From: CADEFX01 sp050260355
Lineage (GTDB): Bacteria; Pseudomonadota; Alphaproteobacteria; Rhizobiales; Hyphomicrobiaceae
Assembly (NCBI GenBank): GCA_050260355.1
Contig: JBLNBZ010000046.1
Coordinates: 52,317-116,316, forward strand
DNA length: 64,000 bases
Direction: 5' to 3'
Part shown: positions 32,569 to 41,434 of the stretch, piece by piece
Position numbering within the stretch: the first letter of the stretch is position 1
Layout of the letters: every line of letters begins with the position of its first letter
Program-made: the position numbers and the translations under genes
Notes under the pieces: model-generated
Told to the model about the DNA's origin: nothing
Databases searched by the model: none
The model's input: the letters and a program-made list of their open reading frames with translations, nothing else

Positions 32569-33762
32569 ATGACGCGTTTGCGTGGGCCAGGACTGTCGAG
32601 GCGCCAGCTCGTCAAGGGGGCCGCCGCCGCGACCGCGACAGCCGCGATTCCGACCGGCTGGGCCATCGCTCAGGCCAAGCCCTTGAAGGTCGGCCTGATG
32701 CTGCCGTACTCGGGGACCTACGCCAAGCTCGGCGAGAACATCACGATTGCCGTCGAGATGCTGGTGGCAGAGAAGGGCGGCAAGCTCGGCGGCCGCGAGA
32801 TCCAGTTCATCAAGCTCGACGACGAGTCCAAGCCCGAGAACGGCCCGCAGAACGCGGACCGGCTGGTCAAGCGCGACCAGGTCGACGTGCTGATCGGCAC
32901 GGTGCACTCGGGCGTGCAGATGGGCATCCACAAGGTCGTCAAGGAGAGCGGCACGCTCACGATCATCCCGAATGCCGGCAACAACGTCGTCACGCGGGCC
33001 GAGTGCGCCAAGAACGTGTTCCGCACGTCCTTCACCAACTGGCAGCCCGCGCACGGCATGGGCCTGGAGCTCGGCAAGCGCGGCATCAAGAAGGCCGTGT
33101 GGGTCACGTGGGACTATGCGGCGGGCCATGAATCCGGGGAAGGGTTCAAGCAGGGGCTGGAGAAGCACGGCGGCCAGCTCGTGCAGATGCTGACCCTGAA
33201 GTTCCCGGAGACGAACTTCCAGCCGCTGCTGGCGCAGATCCCCAATCTCGGCGTCGAGGCTGTTGGCTCCTTCTTTGCGGGAGGCGGCGCGGTGCAGTTC
33301 GTGAAGGAGTATGCTGCCGCGGGCATCAAGGTGCCGCTGTGCGGCTCAGGCTTCCTCACCGAAGGCACGCTCGGCGCGCAGGGCGATGCGGCCAACGGCG
33401 TCGAGACGGCGCTGCATTACGGAGACGGGCTCGACAACCCGAAGAATCTCGCCTTCCGCAAGGCGTTCAAGGACAAGGCCGGCCGCGATGCCGACGTCTA
33501 CGCTGTGCAGGGCTATGACGCCGCGCAGCTCCTGGCCGTGGGGCTCGAGGCCGTCAAGGGCAACGTCGAGGACGAGGCCAATCTCTACAAGGCCATGCGC
33601 GCGGCCAAGCTCGACAGCCCGCGCGGTCCGATCAGCATTTCGCCGGCCCAGAACGTCACGCAGAACATCTATCTGCGCAAGGTGCAGGGCGGCGAGAACA
33701 AGGTCGTCGGCATCGCCGCGGAGGCGCTGGCCGATCCCGGCACCGGTTGCAAGATGTCTTGA
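32569..33762 (+). CDS. ABC transporter substrate-binding protein, branched-chain amino acid type (LivK-like)
   Basis: This 397-residue periplasmic binding protein has a Tat leader, SRRQLVKG at 10-17 followed by an Ala-rich core. The body is a type I periplasmic binding fold with VGLMLPYSGTYAKLGENI, GTVHSGVQMGIHKV, PNAGNNV and VWVTWDYAAGHESGEGF. The Liv/HAAT family carries branched-chain amino acids but also aromatic acids, urea and short dicarboxylates. GGGAGGG lies before the ATG. It is the first gene of the four-gene permease/ATPase set, and the 97-base gap after it holds repeats. The luciferase-like gene ends 116 bases before it. Confidence 0.92.
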   Translation: MTRLRGPGLSRRQLVKGAAAATATAAIPTGWAIAQAKPLKVGLMLPYSGTYAKLGENITIAVEMLVAEKGGKLGGREIQFIKLDDESKPENGPQNADRLVKRDQVDVLIGTVHSGVQMGIHKVVKESGTLTIIPNAGNNVVTRAECAKNVFRTSFTNWQPAHGMGLELGKRGIKKAVWVTWDYAAGHESGEGFKQGLEKHGGQLVQMLTLKFPETNFQPLLAQIPNLGVEAVGSFFAGGGAVQFVKEYAAAGIKVPLCGSGFLTEGTLGAQGDAANGVETALHYGDGLDNPKNLAFRKAFKDKAGRDADVYAVQGYDAAQLLAVGLEAVKGNVEDEANLYKAMRAAKLDSPRGPISISPAQNVTQNIYLRKVQGGENKVVGIAAEALADPGTGCKMS

Positions 33763-33859
33763 GAACGCTTGGTAGCCGGCAATTGCCAATCGGCAGTTGG
33801 GATCCACCAGCCATCTCCTGCCGATGGCCTACTGCCGACTGCCGAGCCGAGGCCATGCC
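33763..33859. repeat. Intergenic repeats between binding protein and first permease
   Basis: The 97 bases hold several related copies of a TGCCGA/TCGGCA word: GCCAATCGGCAGTTGG, CTGCCGATGG and ACTGCCGACTGCCGAG. They pair with one another in several ways and can fold into hairpins. Such structure after the binding-protein gene of an ABC operon often stabilises upstream mRNA and raises binding protein over permease; that function here is inference. Confidence 0.4.
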
Positions 33860-34732
33860 ATGGACATCTCCGGCCTGCTCGTACAACTCCTCAACGGAGT
33901 CCAGTACGGTCTGCTGCTGTTTCTGATTGCCAGCGGACTGACGCTGATCTTCGGCGTCATGGGCATCATCAATCTGGCGCACGGCTCGCTGTTCATGATC
34001 GGGGCCTACGCCGCGTTCGTGATCGCGAGGGCCACCGGCACGCTCTGGCTGGCATTGCCGGCCGGTCTTGCCGGCGGAGCGCTGCTCGGCCTGTTTCTGG
34101 AGCGGGTCCTGTTCCGCCATTTCTACAAGCGCGACCATCTCGACCAGGTGCTGCTGACGTTCGCACTCATTCTGCTGTTCGAGGAGACGCGCTCGCTGCT
34201 CGTGGGCAACGATTTCTACTCGGTTCCGGTACCAGAGGCCTTCGACTTCTCGGTGCCGATCACGTCCGGCTTCTCGTACTCGGCTTATCGCTTCGCGGTC
34301 ATTGCCGTGTGCCTGGCGCTGGCCGCAGGGCTGTTCTACTGGATCGAGCGCACGCGCATGGGCGCCATCATCCGCGCGGCGGCGGAGAAGCCGGAGATGG
34401 TCGACGTGCTCGGCATCGACTCGCGCCGCATCCATTTGACGATCTTTGCCGTAGGCACGGCGCTCGCGCTTGCGGCGGGCGCGTTGGCCGCGCCCCTCTA
34501 TTCCGTTTATCCCGGCATGGGCGACGGGTTCCTCATCATCTCGTTCGTGGTCGTGGTGATCGGCGGCCTCGGCTCGATCTCGGGCGCGTTCTGGTCGGCC
34601 CTGGCCATCGGCCTCGTCGATACGCTGGGCAAGGCCTACGTGCCGAAGGCGGCAGGTCTGGCGATCTACATGCTGATGGCTGCTGTGCTGCTGTGGCGGC
34701 CCTACGGCCTGTTCGGGCAGCCCCGGGCATGA
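33860..34732 (+). CDS. livH: Branched-chain-type ABC transporter permease (LivH-like)
   Basis: This 290-residue inner-membrane permease has about eight helices. MDISGLLVQLLNGVQYG opens it, and FGVMGIINLAHGSLFMIGAY and the cytoplasmic coupling loop with TRMGAIIRAAAEKPEM are the landmarks of LivH proteins. The ATG at 33860 begins at the family start; upstream open frame is the repeat region. It overlaps livM-like by ATGA, so the two permeases are translationally coupled. It forms the channel with LivM and is driven by LivG and LivF. Confidence 0.93.
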   Translation: MDISGLLVQLLNGVQYGLLLFLIASGLTLIFGVMGIINLAHGSLFMIGAYAAFVIARATGTLWLALPAGLAGGALLGLFLERVLFRHFYKRDHLDQVLLTFALILLFEETRSLLVGNDFYSVPVPEAFDFSVPITSGFSYSAYRFAVIAVCLALAAGLFYWIERTRMGAIIRAAAEKPEMVDVLGIDSRRIHLTIFAVGTALALAAGALAAPLYSVYPGMGDGFLIISFVVVVIGGLGSISGAFWSALAIGLVDTLGKAYVPKAAGLAIYMLMAAVLLWRPYGLFGQPRA

Positions 34733-35760
34733 GCGAAAGAAGCTCCATGCTGACGCAAACGCGGCGTGGCACGCTGGCACTGGCCGGCGGCGCGGCACTG
34801 TTGGCGTGCCTGCCGCTGATCGCTCCGCCCTATTATGTCGAGCTCGGCACCACGGCGATCATCGCCGCGATGCTGGCCTTGAGCCTGCAGTTGCTCGTGG
34901 GCTGCACGGGCCTCGTGAGCCTCGGGCACGGCGCCTTCTACGGGCTCGCCGCCTATACCGTCTATCTGATCACGCCTGCCAACACGGCGCTGCCGGTATG
35001 GATCACGCTGCCCGCGGCGATGGTTGCGGCCGGACTCGCCGCGCTGATCGTTGGCGCGCTCTCTCTCCGCACCAGGGGCTTCTTCTTCCTCATGGTGACA
35101 CTGGCCTTCGGCCAAATGATCTTTTTCGTCTTCCACGACACCCAGATCGGCGGCGGCACCGACGGGGCCTACCTGGCCAAGCCCGTGCTCGCTGCCTTCG
35201 GCTACGAGCTGACCCTGCCGCGGCGACAGCGGCCGATCGCCACCTACTACGTCGCCCTGATCCAGCTCGTGGCGATGTACGCGGGGCTGAGCTTGCTGCT
35301 ACGGACACTCTTCGGGCGCGTGCTGGAGGGCATCCGCGTCAACGAGCAGCGCATGCAGGCGTTGGGCTTCGATGCCTATCGCTACAAGCTCGCCGCCTTT
35401 GTGCTGGGCGGCATGCTGGCGGGCGTCGCCGGCCACATGTGGGCCATGCACCGCGGCTTCGTGAATCCGGAGCTCGTCGGCTGGCACAGGTCGGCCGAGG
35501 CGCTGCTGATGATCCTTCTCGGTGGCATGACCACGCTCTACGGCCCTGTCATCGGCGCTCTCTGCTACGTCGGCGTTCTGCGCGAGCTGGCCTCGCAATG
35601 GCTGCCCGAACGCACGCTGCTGGTGGAAGGCGTCGCAATCCTCGCGCTGGTGCTGCTTCTGCCGCGCGGGCTGACCGGTATGCGGTTTTCGCTGCCGCAC
35701 CGAGAGCCAGAGCCGGCCAAACCTTCACCGACAAAGCCGGGAGCGGCCGCCGATGGCTGA
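34729..35760 (+). CDS. livM: Branched-chain-type ABC transporter permease (LivM-like)
   Basis: This 343-residue permease has the LivM pattern: LALSLQLLVGCTGLVSLGHGAFYGLAA, split here as TGLVSLGHGAFYGL, then RGFFFLMVTLAFGQMIFF, LEGIRVNEQRMQALGFD and AFVLGGMLAGVAGHM. The C-terminus carries a short Pro-rich tail (EPAKPSPTKPG). The start ATG at 34729 overlaps the livH stop, and its stop overlaps the livG start by eight bases (ATGGCTGA), so the whole set is coupled. Confidence 0.93.
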   Translation: MSERSSMLTQTRRGTLALAGGAALLACLPLIAPPYYVELGTTAIIAAMLALSLQLLVGCTGLVSLGHGAFYGLAAYTVYLITPANTALPVWITLPAAMVAAGLAALIVGALSLRTRGFFFLMVTLAFGQMIFFVFHDTQIGGGTDGAYLAKPVLAAFGYELTLPRRQRPIATYYVALIQLVAMYAGLSLLLRTLFGRVLEGIRVNEQRMQALGFDAYRYKLAAFVLGGMLAGVAGHMWAMHRGFVNPELVGWHRSAEALLMILLGGMTTLYGPVIGALCYVGVLRELASQWLPERTLLVEGVAILALVLLLPRGLTGMRFSLPHREPEPAKPSPTKPGAAADG

Positions 35761-36520
35761 CCCAGGGACTGCCGCAACGCCCGTGCTGGAGACCGAGGCG
35801 CTGTGCCGCAACTTCGGTGGTCTCGCGGCTGTGCGCGACGTGGCGATCAGCGTGCATCAGGGCCAGCTGCACGCCGTCATCGGGCCCAACGGCGCCGGAA
35901 AATCGACGCTGGTGAACCTGCTGTCCGGTGCGCTCAAGCCGAGCTCCGGGCGCATCCACCTGATGGGACGCGAGATCACGGGCGAGCCGGCCTGGCGCAT
36001 GGCACATCTGGGCGTCGGGCGCTCGTTCCAGCGGACCAACATTCTGGGCCCGCTCACCGTTCTGGAGAACGTCCGTCTCGGCGTGCAGGCCGTCGCGACG
36101 CTCTGGCGGCAGCTGTTGCGGCCGGCGGCGAGCGAGCGTGTGCTGGTCGAGCGGGCCGAGGCGATACTTGCGCAGGTCGGCCTGGCCGAGTTTCGCGATC
36201 GGCCGGCGGCGACGCTCGCGCACGGCTCGCAGCGCCAGCTCGAGATTGCCTTGGCGATAGCCGGCGACCCGAAGCTGCTTCTGCTCGATGAGCCGCTCGC
36301 GGGCATGGGACCGGAAGAATCGGAGCGCATGATCGGTCTGCTGAAGGGGCTCGCGCGCGACCACGCCATTCTGCTCGTCGAGCACGACATGGACTTCGTG
36401 TTTGCGGTCGCCGACCGGATGACTGTGATGGTCGATGGTGCCGTGCTCGCGCATGGGTCGCCCGACGAGATCCGCGCGAGCGCCGACGTACAGCGCGCCT
36501 ACCTCGGTGGCGCAGAATGA
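35753..36520 (+). CDS. livG: Branched-chain-type ABC transporter ATP-binding protein (LivG-like)
   Basis: This 255-residue cytoplasmic ATPase has Walker A GPNGAGKSTL (about 45-54) and the LivG feature PAWRMAHLGVGRSFQ with the Q-loop. A signature-type segment HGSQRQLEIALA replaces LSGGQ-like sequence, and Walker B is LLLLDEPLAGM, then VEHDMDFVF. It overlaps livM by eight bases and livF by four. With LivF it makes the heterodimer that powers LivHM. Confidence 0.95.
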   Translation: MADPGTAATPVLETEALCRNFGGLAAVRDVAISVHQGQLHAVIGPNGAGKSTLVNLLSGALKPSSGRIHLMGREITGEPAWRMAHLGVGRSFQRTNILGPLTVLENVRLGVQAVATLWRQLLRPAASERVLVERAEAILAQVGLAEFRDRPAATLAHGSQRQLEIALAIAGDPKLLLLDEPLAGMGPEESERMIGLLKGLARDHAILLVEHDMDFVFAVADRMTVMVDGAVLAHGSPDEIRASADVQRAYLGGAE

Positions 36521-37248
36521 CGCCGCTTGCAGACGAGACCCGTGTCCTGCTGCGCCTGAAGGGCGTGCATACCTACTACGGCCAGAGCCATATCCTGCGC
36601 GGCGTGTCGCTGAGCATGCGCTCCGGCGAAAGCGTCGGGCTGCTGGGGCGCAACGGCATGGGCAAGACGACGCTGCTGCGCACGCTCGTCGGCCTGGTGC
36701 CGGCGCGGCGTGGAGAGGTGTGGATCGACGGCAAGGACGCAACGAGAGAGCCGTCATTCCGGCGCGCGCAACGCGGGCTCGCCTACGTTCCGGAGGGCCG
36801 CGGCATCTTCGCCAGCCTGAGCGTGAGTGAGCATCTCACCATTGCCGAGCGGCCCGGTGTCGGCGGCGAGCGCGATTGGACGAGGTCGAGGGTCCTCGCG
36901 CTGTTCCCGCGGCTCGCGGAGCGTCTGGGCCATGCCGGCGATCAGCTCTCAGGCGGGGAGCAGCAGATGCTGGCCATCGCGCGGGCTCTGCTGACCAATC
37001 CGCGGCTGCTTGTGCTCGATGAGGCGACGGAGGGGTTGGCCCCGCTCATGCGGGCCGAGATCTGGCGCACGATCAGGCTCATTCGGGAAGCAGGCATCGC
37101 CACCTTGATCGTCGACAAGACTGTGTCGGAGCTGGCTGCGGTCGCCGATCGCATGATCGTGCTGGTGAAAGGCGAGATCGCCTTCGAGGGCACGCCGGCC
37201 GAGCTGGAGGCGAACCCCACGCTGATGCACCGCCACCTCGGCGTGTGA
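36517..37248 (+). CDS. livF: Branched-chain-type ABC transporter ATP-binding protein (LivF-like)
   Basis: This 243-residue ATPase has YYGQSHILRGVSLSM at the front, Walker A GRNGMGKTTLLRTL, the LivF hallmark GLAYVPEGRGIFASLSV, the signature LSGGEQQMLAIARAL and Walker B LLVLDEATEGLAP. It is the last gene of the transporter operon and overlaps livG by ATGA. The next gene, the lytic transglycosylase, converges on it from the minus strand 74 bases away. Confidence 0.95.
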   Translation: MTPLADETRVLLRLKGVHTYYGQSHILRGVSLSMRSGESVGLLGRNGMGKTTLLRTLVGLVPARRGEVWIDGKDATREPSFRRAQRGLAYVPEGRGIFASLSVSEHLTIAERPGVGGERDWTRSRVLALFPRLAERLGHAGDQLSGGEQQMLAIARALLTNPRLLVLDEATEGLAPLMRAEIWRTIRLIREAGIATLIVDKTVSELAAVADRMIVLVKGEIAFEGTPAELEANPTLMHRHLGV

Positions 37249-37322
37249 CGCTCCCTCCCCCGCGGGCGGCAGAGGAGAGCGCCATTGACGCGGGCGCTCG
37301 AAAAACGGTCGGAAGCGTGGCG

Positions 37323-38363
37323 TTACGAGCTCGCGTTGAGCTTGCGGCTCTTGCTGCCGGTGCCGTGGGCGTCGCGCACCTTCTGCTGCCTGAGCTGCTT
37401 TTGGATCTGCAGCGCGATCCAGCGCTGGCAGACCGCCAATTTCTCGTTGCACGACACTTTGATCGAGATGGCGGGCGCAGTGTTCTTGACCGCTACGGTC
37501 GAGCCGCCGGGGCGCGGGCGAGCATCGGGCCGCAAGCGAGCACTTGGGCGTACGACGACGTTGCGTCTTGGAGCCACGTCTCCGACGTTTGATCTGCCGA
37601 GGACATCGCGGCCCGCCTTCGCGATCAGGCCGATAGCGGTCATCCCGACCATGAACGGATTGGCACGCAACACGGAGGGGCCAAGGACCTCGGACAGCCG
37701 CTGCTGGGGTTGAGCCTGCAGGACGCGCGTGGCGCCAGATGCGCCGAGCAGAAAGGCAAGCCGTAGATTGGCCAGGCTCGGCTCGGCGCCTTGGGCTTTG
37801 AGCTGGGCCGCATTCTCAGTGGTGAACGCCGCGGCGGCAGCCCTGGCGAAATTCCGGTGGGTCCGCAGCTCGAGGACCCGCTCGTCGCTGAGCTCCGACA
37901 CTTCCCTGGGGAAGTGCCTGCGCACCACGTCAATGAATGTAGACCTGATGAACTGGAACGGGCCAATGGCGCTCGAGCGCGGATTGGCAGCCCAGTCGCG
38001 GCCGCCCGACTCTGCGTGCATCAAACGATCGAGGAAGAGGTCGAGATCGGGTACCTGCAGGCTCGCGTCCTGCACGCGCGGGGGCGGCTGGTAGGAGGCT
38101 TTGCGGACGCCGGCTTTTCTCTTTACGACCTCGGGAGGTGCGATCTCCTTGACGACCTCCTGGCGCAGGATTTCCTTGACTACGATCTCCTGCGGCGGCA
38201 CCTCGTGAGTTACGATTTCATCGGGCGCGAGCTCGCGGACCACGATCTGCGGATCCGGCCCTTCGGTGACGCTTCCGCTGTGCACGGTCGTCCCGCCCGC
38301 AACAAGGACGGACAGGAATGTGATCCCGGCTGTGCGAAGTCGTGCGGCGCGTGTCGGGTTCAA
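37323..38363 (-). CDS. Secreted lytic transglycosylase-like (SLT) protein with Glu/Val repeat neck
   Basis: This 346-residue protein begins at a TTG (38363) with GGGGGGA upstream and a signal or anchor helix (about 10-27). A neck at 38-80 carries five imperfect ten-residue repeats built on P-x-E-I-V-V-K-E. The SLT-type lysozyme fold follows with HAESGGRDW (catalytic Glu118 in ESGG), AIGPFQFIRSTFIDVV and LAFLLGASGATRVLQ. The C-terminal 90 residues are basic and end RDAHGTGSKSRKLNASS. It should cleave peptidoglycan in the periplasm. The short repeats may act as a spacer or protein-binding arm. Confidence 0.8.
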   Translation of the reverse strand: MNPTRAARLRTAGITFLSVLVAGGTTVHSGSVTEGPDPQIVVRELAPDEIVTHEVPPQEIVVKEILRQEVVKEIAPPEVVKRKAGVRKASYQPPPRVQDASLQVPDLDLFLDRLMHAESGGRDWAANPRSSAIGPFQFIRSTFIDVVRRHFPREVSELSDERVLELRTHRNFARAAAAAFTTENAAQLKAQGAEPSLANLRLAFLLGASGATRVLQAQPQQRLSEVLGPSVLRANPFMVGMTAIGLIAKAGRDVLGRSNVGDVAPRRNVVVRPSARLRPDARPRPGGSTVAVKNTAPAISIKVSCNEKLAVCQRWIALQIQKQLRQQKVRDAHGTGSKSRKLNASS

Positions 38364-38405
38364 TGGCGAGAGGTCCCCCCGTGCTCGAGTTCCTAATGCA
38401 ACGGC

Positions 38406-38425
38406 AGCCCCGTCGTAAGGGGGCT
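38406..38425. other. Hairpin between divergent transglycosylase and hydrolase genes
   Basis: AGCCCC (38406-38411) and GGGGCT (38420-38425) pair around an 8-base loop in the 174-base gap between the TTG at 38363 and the ATG at 38538. No T-run follows, so it may be an operator or leader structure; nothing else is recognised in this gap. Confidence 0.25.
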
Positions 38426-38537
38426 ACCTGCACGATATTTGTTGCAAGGTCAACTCGTGGTCTACCCGAAGCGATGCGATTGACTAACGCCGGGGGTCGC
38501 CGTGTTCTTGCGGCCGACCAGTCATTGCGGGCGCTCC

Positions 38538-39308
38538 ATGCCGTTCGTCACAGTTAATGGCCGCAATCTCGAGTATCGGATGATCCTTGGCGACGCCGTG
38601 ACGCAGCCGCCGCTCGTTTTTCTGCACGAGGGACTGGGCTGCGTCGAGCTGTGGCGGGATTTTCCCGATCGGGTCGCACGCGCCCTGAGGGCGCCGGCCC
38701 TCGTCTACTCGCGGTTCGGCTACGGCCGCTCCGACGGCCTCACGGCACCTCGCACGCCGTGCTTCATGCATGAAGAGGCGCTCGACGTGCTGCCCAAGCT
38801 GCTGGATCGTCTTGCCATCGAGCGACCGCTGCTGATCGGGCATTCCAACGGCGCCTCGATCTCCCTCATTCACGCCGCCGCGGCACAGCGTCCGGTTGCA
38901 GGGCTCGTGCTGATGGCCCCGCACGTGATGGTCGAGGATATCTGCATCGAGAGCATTGCGCACGTTCGCGCCAGCTATGAGCAGACCGATCTGAAGGAGA
39001 GGTTGGCCAAATATCACGACCAGGTCGATGACGCCTTCCTCGGCTGGGCGGACACCTGGTTGATGCCCGAGTTCCGGCAGTGGTCGATCGAGGACATGCT
39101 GGACCGCATAACCGTGCCCTTGCTGCTGATCCAGGGCGAGGACGACGAGTACGGCACGCTCGCTCAGCTCGATCGCATCGAGAGCAGAGTGCAGGGACCT
39201 GTTCGGCGCCTGGTTCTGGCGCAGTGCGGGCACTCGCCGCATCGCGATCAGGATGCGGCGGTGATCGCCGCCATCGCGACCTTCACAAAAACGCTGCAGC
39301 GGCGGTGA
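38538..39308 (+). CDS. Alpha/beta hydrolase
   Basis: This 256-residue protein has the oxyanion region FLHEGLGCVELWRDF, the nucleophile elbow IGHSNGAS (G-x-S-x-G), an acid in LLIQGEDDEYGT and the catalytic His in CGHSPHRDQD. The ATG at 38538 opens MPFVTVNGRNLEYR, the usual first strand. Short cap helices between residues 120 and 190 define the substrate pocket, but the substrate is not evident. No lid resembling haloalkane dehalogenase Trp pairs is obvious. It converges on the PPOX gene, 18 bases apart. Confidence 0.9.
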   Translation: MPFVTVNGRNLEYRMILGDAVTQPPLVFLHEGLGCVELWRDFPDRVARALRAPALVYSRFGYGRSDGLTAPRTPCFMHEEALDVLPKLLDRLAIERPLLIGHSNGASISLIHAAAAQRPVAGLVLMAPHVMVEDICIESIAHVRASYEQTDLKERLAKYHDQVDDAFLGWADTWLMPEFRQWSIEDMLDRITVPLLLIQGEDDEYGTLAQLDRIESRVQGPVRRLVLAQCGHSPHRDQDAAVIAAIATFTKTLQRR

Positions 39309-39326
39309 GAACGCGAGCCGCGCCGG

Positions 39327-39935
39327 TCAGTACAGGCGCTCGCGGTAGCTGTGCTCCAGCCGCTCCTCGACCACCGGCTTCTCGATGCCCTTGATCTGGT
39401 CCGTGAGCGCTTCCGCGAAGGTGGCGAGCCCGTCGAGCGCGGGCCACCTTTCCTTCTGCCACAGGCCCGAGCGGACGACGGCCTTGCCGCACTGGAAATA
39501 GACGTTCGTGGCCGTGATCTCGACGATGGCGCGGGCCGGCTTGCCGCGCACCGCGTGCGCCTGCAGCAGGGAAGGCTCCGTCAGCAGTCGCGCGGTGCCG
39601 TTGACGCGCAACGTCTCGAGGCGGCCTGGAACCAGGAACAGCAAGCCGATGCGCGGGTTCGACAGCAGGTTTTGAAACGTGTCGAGGCGGTTGTTGCCCG
39701 GGCGGTCGGGCAAATGCAGATGCTGCTCGTCGGGTACGCTCACGAAGCCCGGCGCGTCGCCGCGCGGCGAGGCGTCGGGCCAGCCGTCCGCGTCGGCCGT
39801 CGAGATCACGACGAACGGCGAGCGTCCGATGAAGTCGCGGGCGTGGCGGTCCACGTGCCCGAGCTCCTTGCGCAGTGAGAGTTCGGTCGGCGCCTCATAG
39901 ACCTGTCTCAGCTCCGTCGCGTTGCGGATTTCCAT
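39327..39935 (-). CDS. PPOX-family (pyridoxamine 5'-phosphate oxidase-like) flavin protein
   Basis: This 202-residue protein has a split-barrel FMN-binding fold. FVVISTADADGWPDASPRGDAPGF opens the domain, shown here as STADADGWPDASPRGD, and NNRLDTFQNLLSNPRIGLLFLVPG and VNGTARLL follow, matching the MSMEG_1061-type PPOX family. These proteins bind FMN or F420 or haem and their substrates are mostly unknown. The ATG at 39935 is chosen since upstream residues are glpK tail. It lies two bases after glpK and so is probably co-transcribed with it. Confidence 0.85.
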   Translation of the reverse strand: MEIRNATELRQVYEAPTELSLRKELGHVDRHARDFIGRSPFVVISTADADGWPDASPRGDAPGFVSVPDEQHLHLPDRPGNNRLDTFQNLLSNPRIGLLFLVPGRLETLRVNGTARLLTEPSLLQAHAVRGKPARAIVEITATNVYFQCGKAVVRSGLWQKERWPALDGLATFAEALTDQIKGIEKPVVEERLEHSYRERLY

Positions 39936-39937
39936 GA

Positions 39938-41434
39938 TCAGTCCTTTGCAAATGCAATGGTCGCACGCACCGCGCGCCGCCAACCTGCGTAGAGCGTGTC
40001 ACGCCTACCGGCATCCAGTCTCGGTGCGAAACGGTTGTTGAGCTTCCAGAGCCTGGAGAAGCCCTCCATGCCGGGCAGGACACCGGCGTGCTGGCCGGCG
40101 AGCCAGGCCGCACCGAGCGCCGTGGTCTCGAGCACGATCGGGCGGTCGACAGGCGCATCGAGAATGTCGGCGAGGAACTGCATCGTCCAATCGCTGGCGA
40201 CCATGCCTCCATCGACGCGCAGCACCGTCTCCCCGCCGCCTTTCCAATCGCCGCGCATGGCCTCGAGCAGGTCGCGCGTCTGGAAGCACACCGATTCGAG
40301 CGCGGCCCGCGCCAGCTCGGCCGGCGTCGTCCCCCGTGTCAGGCCGAACAGGGCGCCGCGGGCATGCGGCTCCCAGTAGGGCGCGCCCAGACCGACGAAG
40401 GCCGGCACCAGATAGACACGCTGGGCGGGATCGGACCGGGCGGCGAGATCGCCGCTCTGCGAAGCCGATGCCAGAACCCTCAGCCCGTCGCGCAGCCATT
40501 GCACCGCGGCGCCGGCGACGAAGATGGCGCCCTCCAGCGCATAGGTGCGCTTGCCGTCGAGCTGATAGGCCACCGTCGTCAGCAAGCGATTGCTGGAGGT
40601 TATCGGCTGAGCGCCGGTGTTGAGTAGCGCAAAGCATCCTGTGCCGTAGGTGGACTTCATCATGCCGGGCGCAAAGCAGGCCTGGCCGATGGTCGCGGCC
40701 TGCTGATCGCCAGCTACGCCGCGGATCGGCAAGGCCGCGCCGAGGATGGTGGGCAGCGCCGTGCCGAAGTCTGACGCGCAATCCCGCACCTCCGGCAACA
40801 GCGCCCGCGGCACGCGAAACAGCTTCAGGAGATCGTCGTCCCACTCTCCCTTGCGGATATCGTAAAGCAGGGTGCGCGAGGCGTTGGTGGCGTCGGTGGC
40901 ATGCACCTTGCCGCCCGTCAGGTGCCAGATCAGGTAGCTGTCGATGGTGCCGAAGGCCAAACGGCCCTTCTCGGCCGCTGCCCGCGCGCCGCTGACATTG
41001 TCGAGCAGCCAGGCGATCTTGGTGGCCGAGAAGTAGGGGTCGAGGAGAAGTCCGGTCTTGGCGTTGACGGCCGGCTCGCAGCCGTCGTCTTTGAGCTTCT
41101 TGCAGATGTCGGCGGTGCGTCGGTCCTGCCAGACGATGGCGCGGTGAATGGGGCGGCTCGTCTCCCGGTCCCACACGACGCAGGTCTCGCGCTGATTGGA
41201 GATGCCGATGGCGGCGATGTCGGCCGCGATGGCGCGGGCATTGACGATCGCCTCGCGTGCCGTGGCGACGGTCGTCGTCCAGATGTGCTCCGGGTCGTGC
41301 TCCACCCATCCTGAGGCCGGGAAGTGCTGGGGGAATTCCTTCTGGCCCATACCGACGGGCGTGAGGTCGCTGTCGAAGACGATGGCACGGCTCGACGTCG
41401 TACCCTGGTCCAGGGCAAGGATCTTGCTGACCAT
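39938..41434 (-). CDS. glpK: Glycerol kinase
   Basis: This 498-residue kinase of the FGGY family phosphorylates glycerol to sn-glycerol 3-phosphate. It begins KILALDQGTTSSRAIVFD (phosphate 1, with the catalytic Asp), then GWVEHDPEHIW, VVWDRETSRPIHRAIVWQDRRT in two pieces, DATNASRTLLYDI, and the second phosphate and adenosine sites GAIFVAGAAVQWLRDGL and LRVDGGMVASDWTMQFLADI. It is divergent from the ugp operon, whose substrate is its product, and followed by a PPOX gene. No glpD or glpF is in the window. Confidence 0.97.
   Translation of the reverse strand: MVSKILALDQGTTSSRAIVFDSDLTPVGMGQKEFPQHFPASGWVEHDPEHIWTTTVATAREAIVNARAIAADIAAIGISNQRETCVVWDRETSRPIHRAIVWQDRRTADICKKLKDDGCEPAVNAKTGLLLDPYFSATKIAWLLDNVSGARAAAEKGRLAFGTIDSYLIWHLTGGKVHATDATNASRTLLYDIRKGEWDDDLLKLFRVPRALLPEVRDCASDFGTALPTILGAALPIRGVAGDQQAATIGQACFAPGMMKSTYGTGCFALLNTGAQPITSSNRLLTTVAYQLDGKRTYALEGAIFVAGAAVQWLRDGLRVLASASQSGDLAARSDPAQRVYLVPAFVGLGAPYWEPHARGALFGLTRGTTPAELARAALESVCFQTRDLLEAMRGDWKGGGETVLRVDGGMVASDWTMQFLADILDAPVDRPIVLETTALGAAWLAGQHAGVLPGMEGFSRLWKLNNRFAPRLDAGRRDTLYAGWRRAVRATIAFAKD

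Noticed and set aside
33763..33859. CRISPR-like short repeats
   Set aside because: The repeated words are 6-10 bases, not evenly spaced and partly inverted, with no cas gene in the window.
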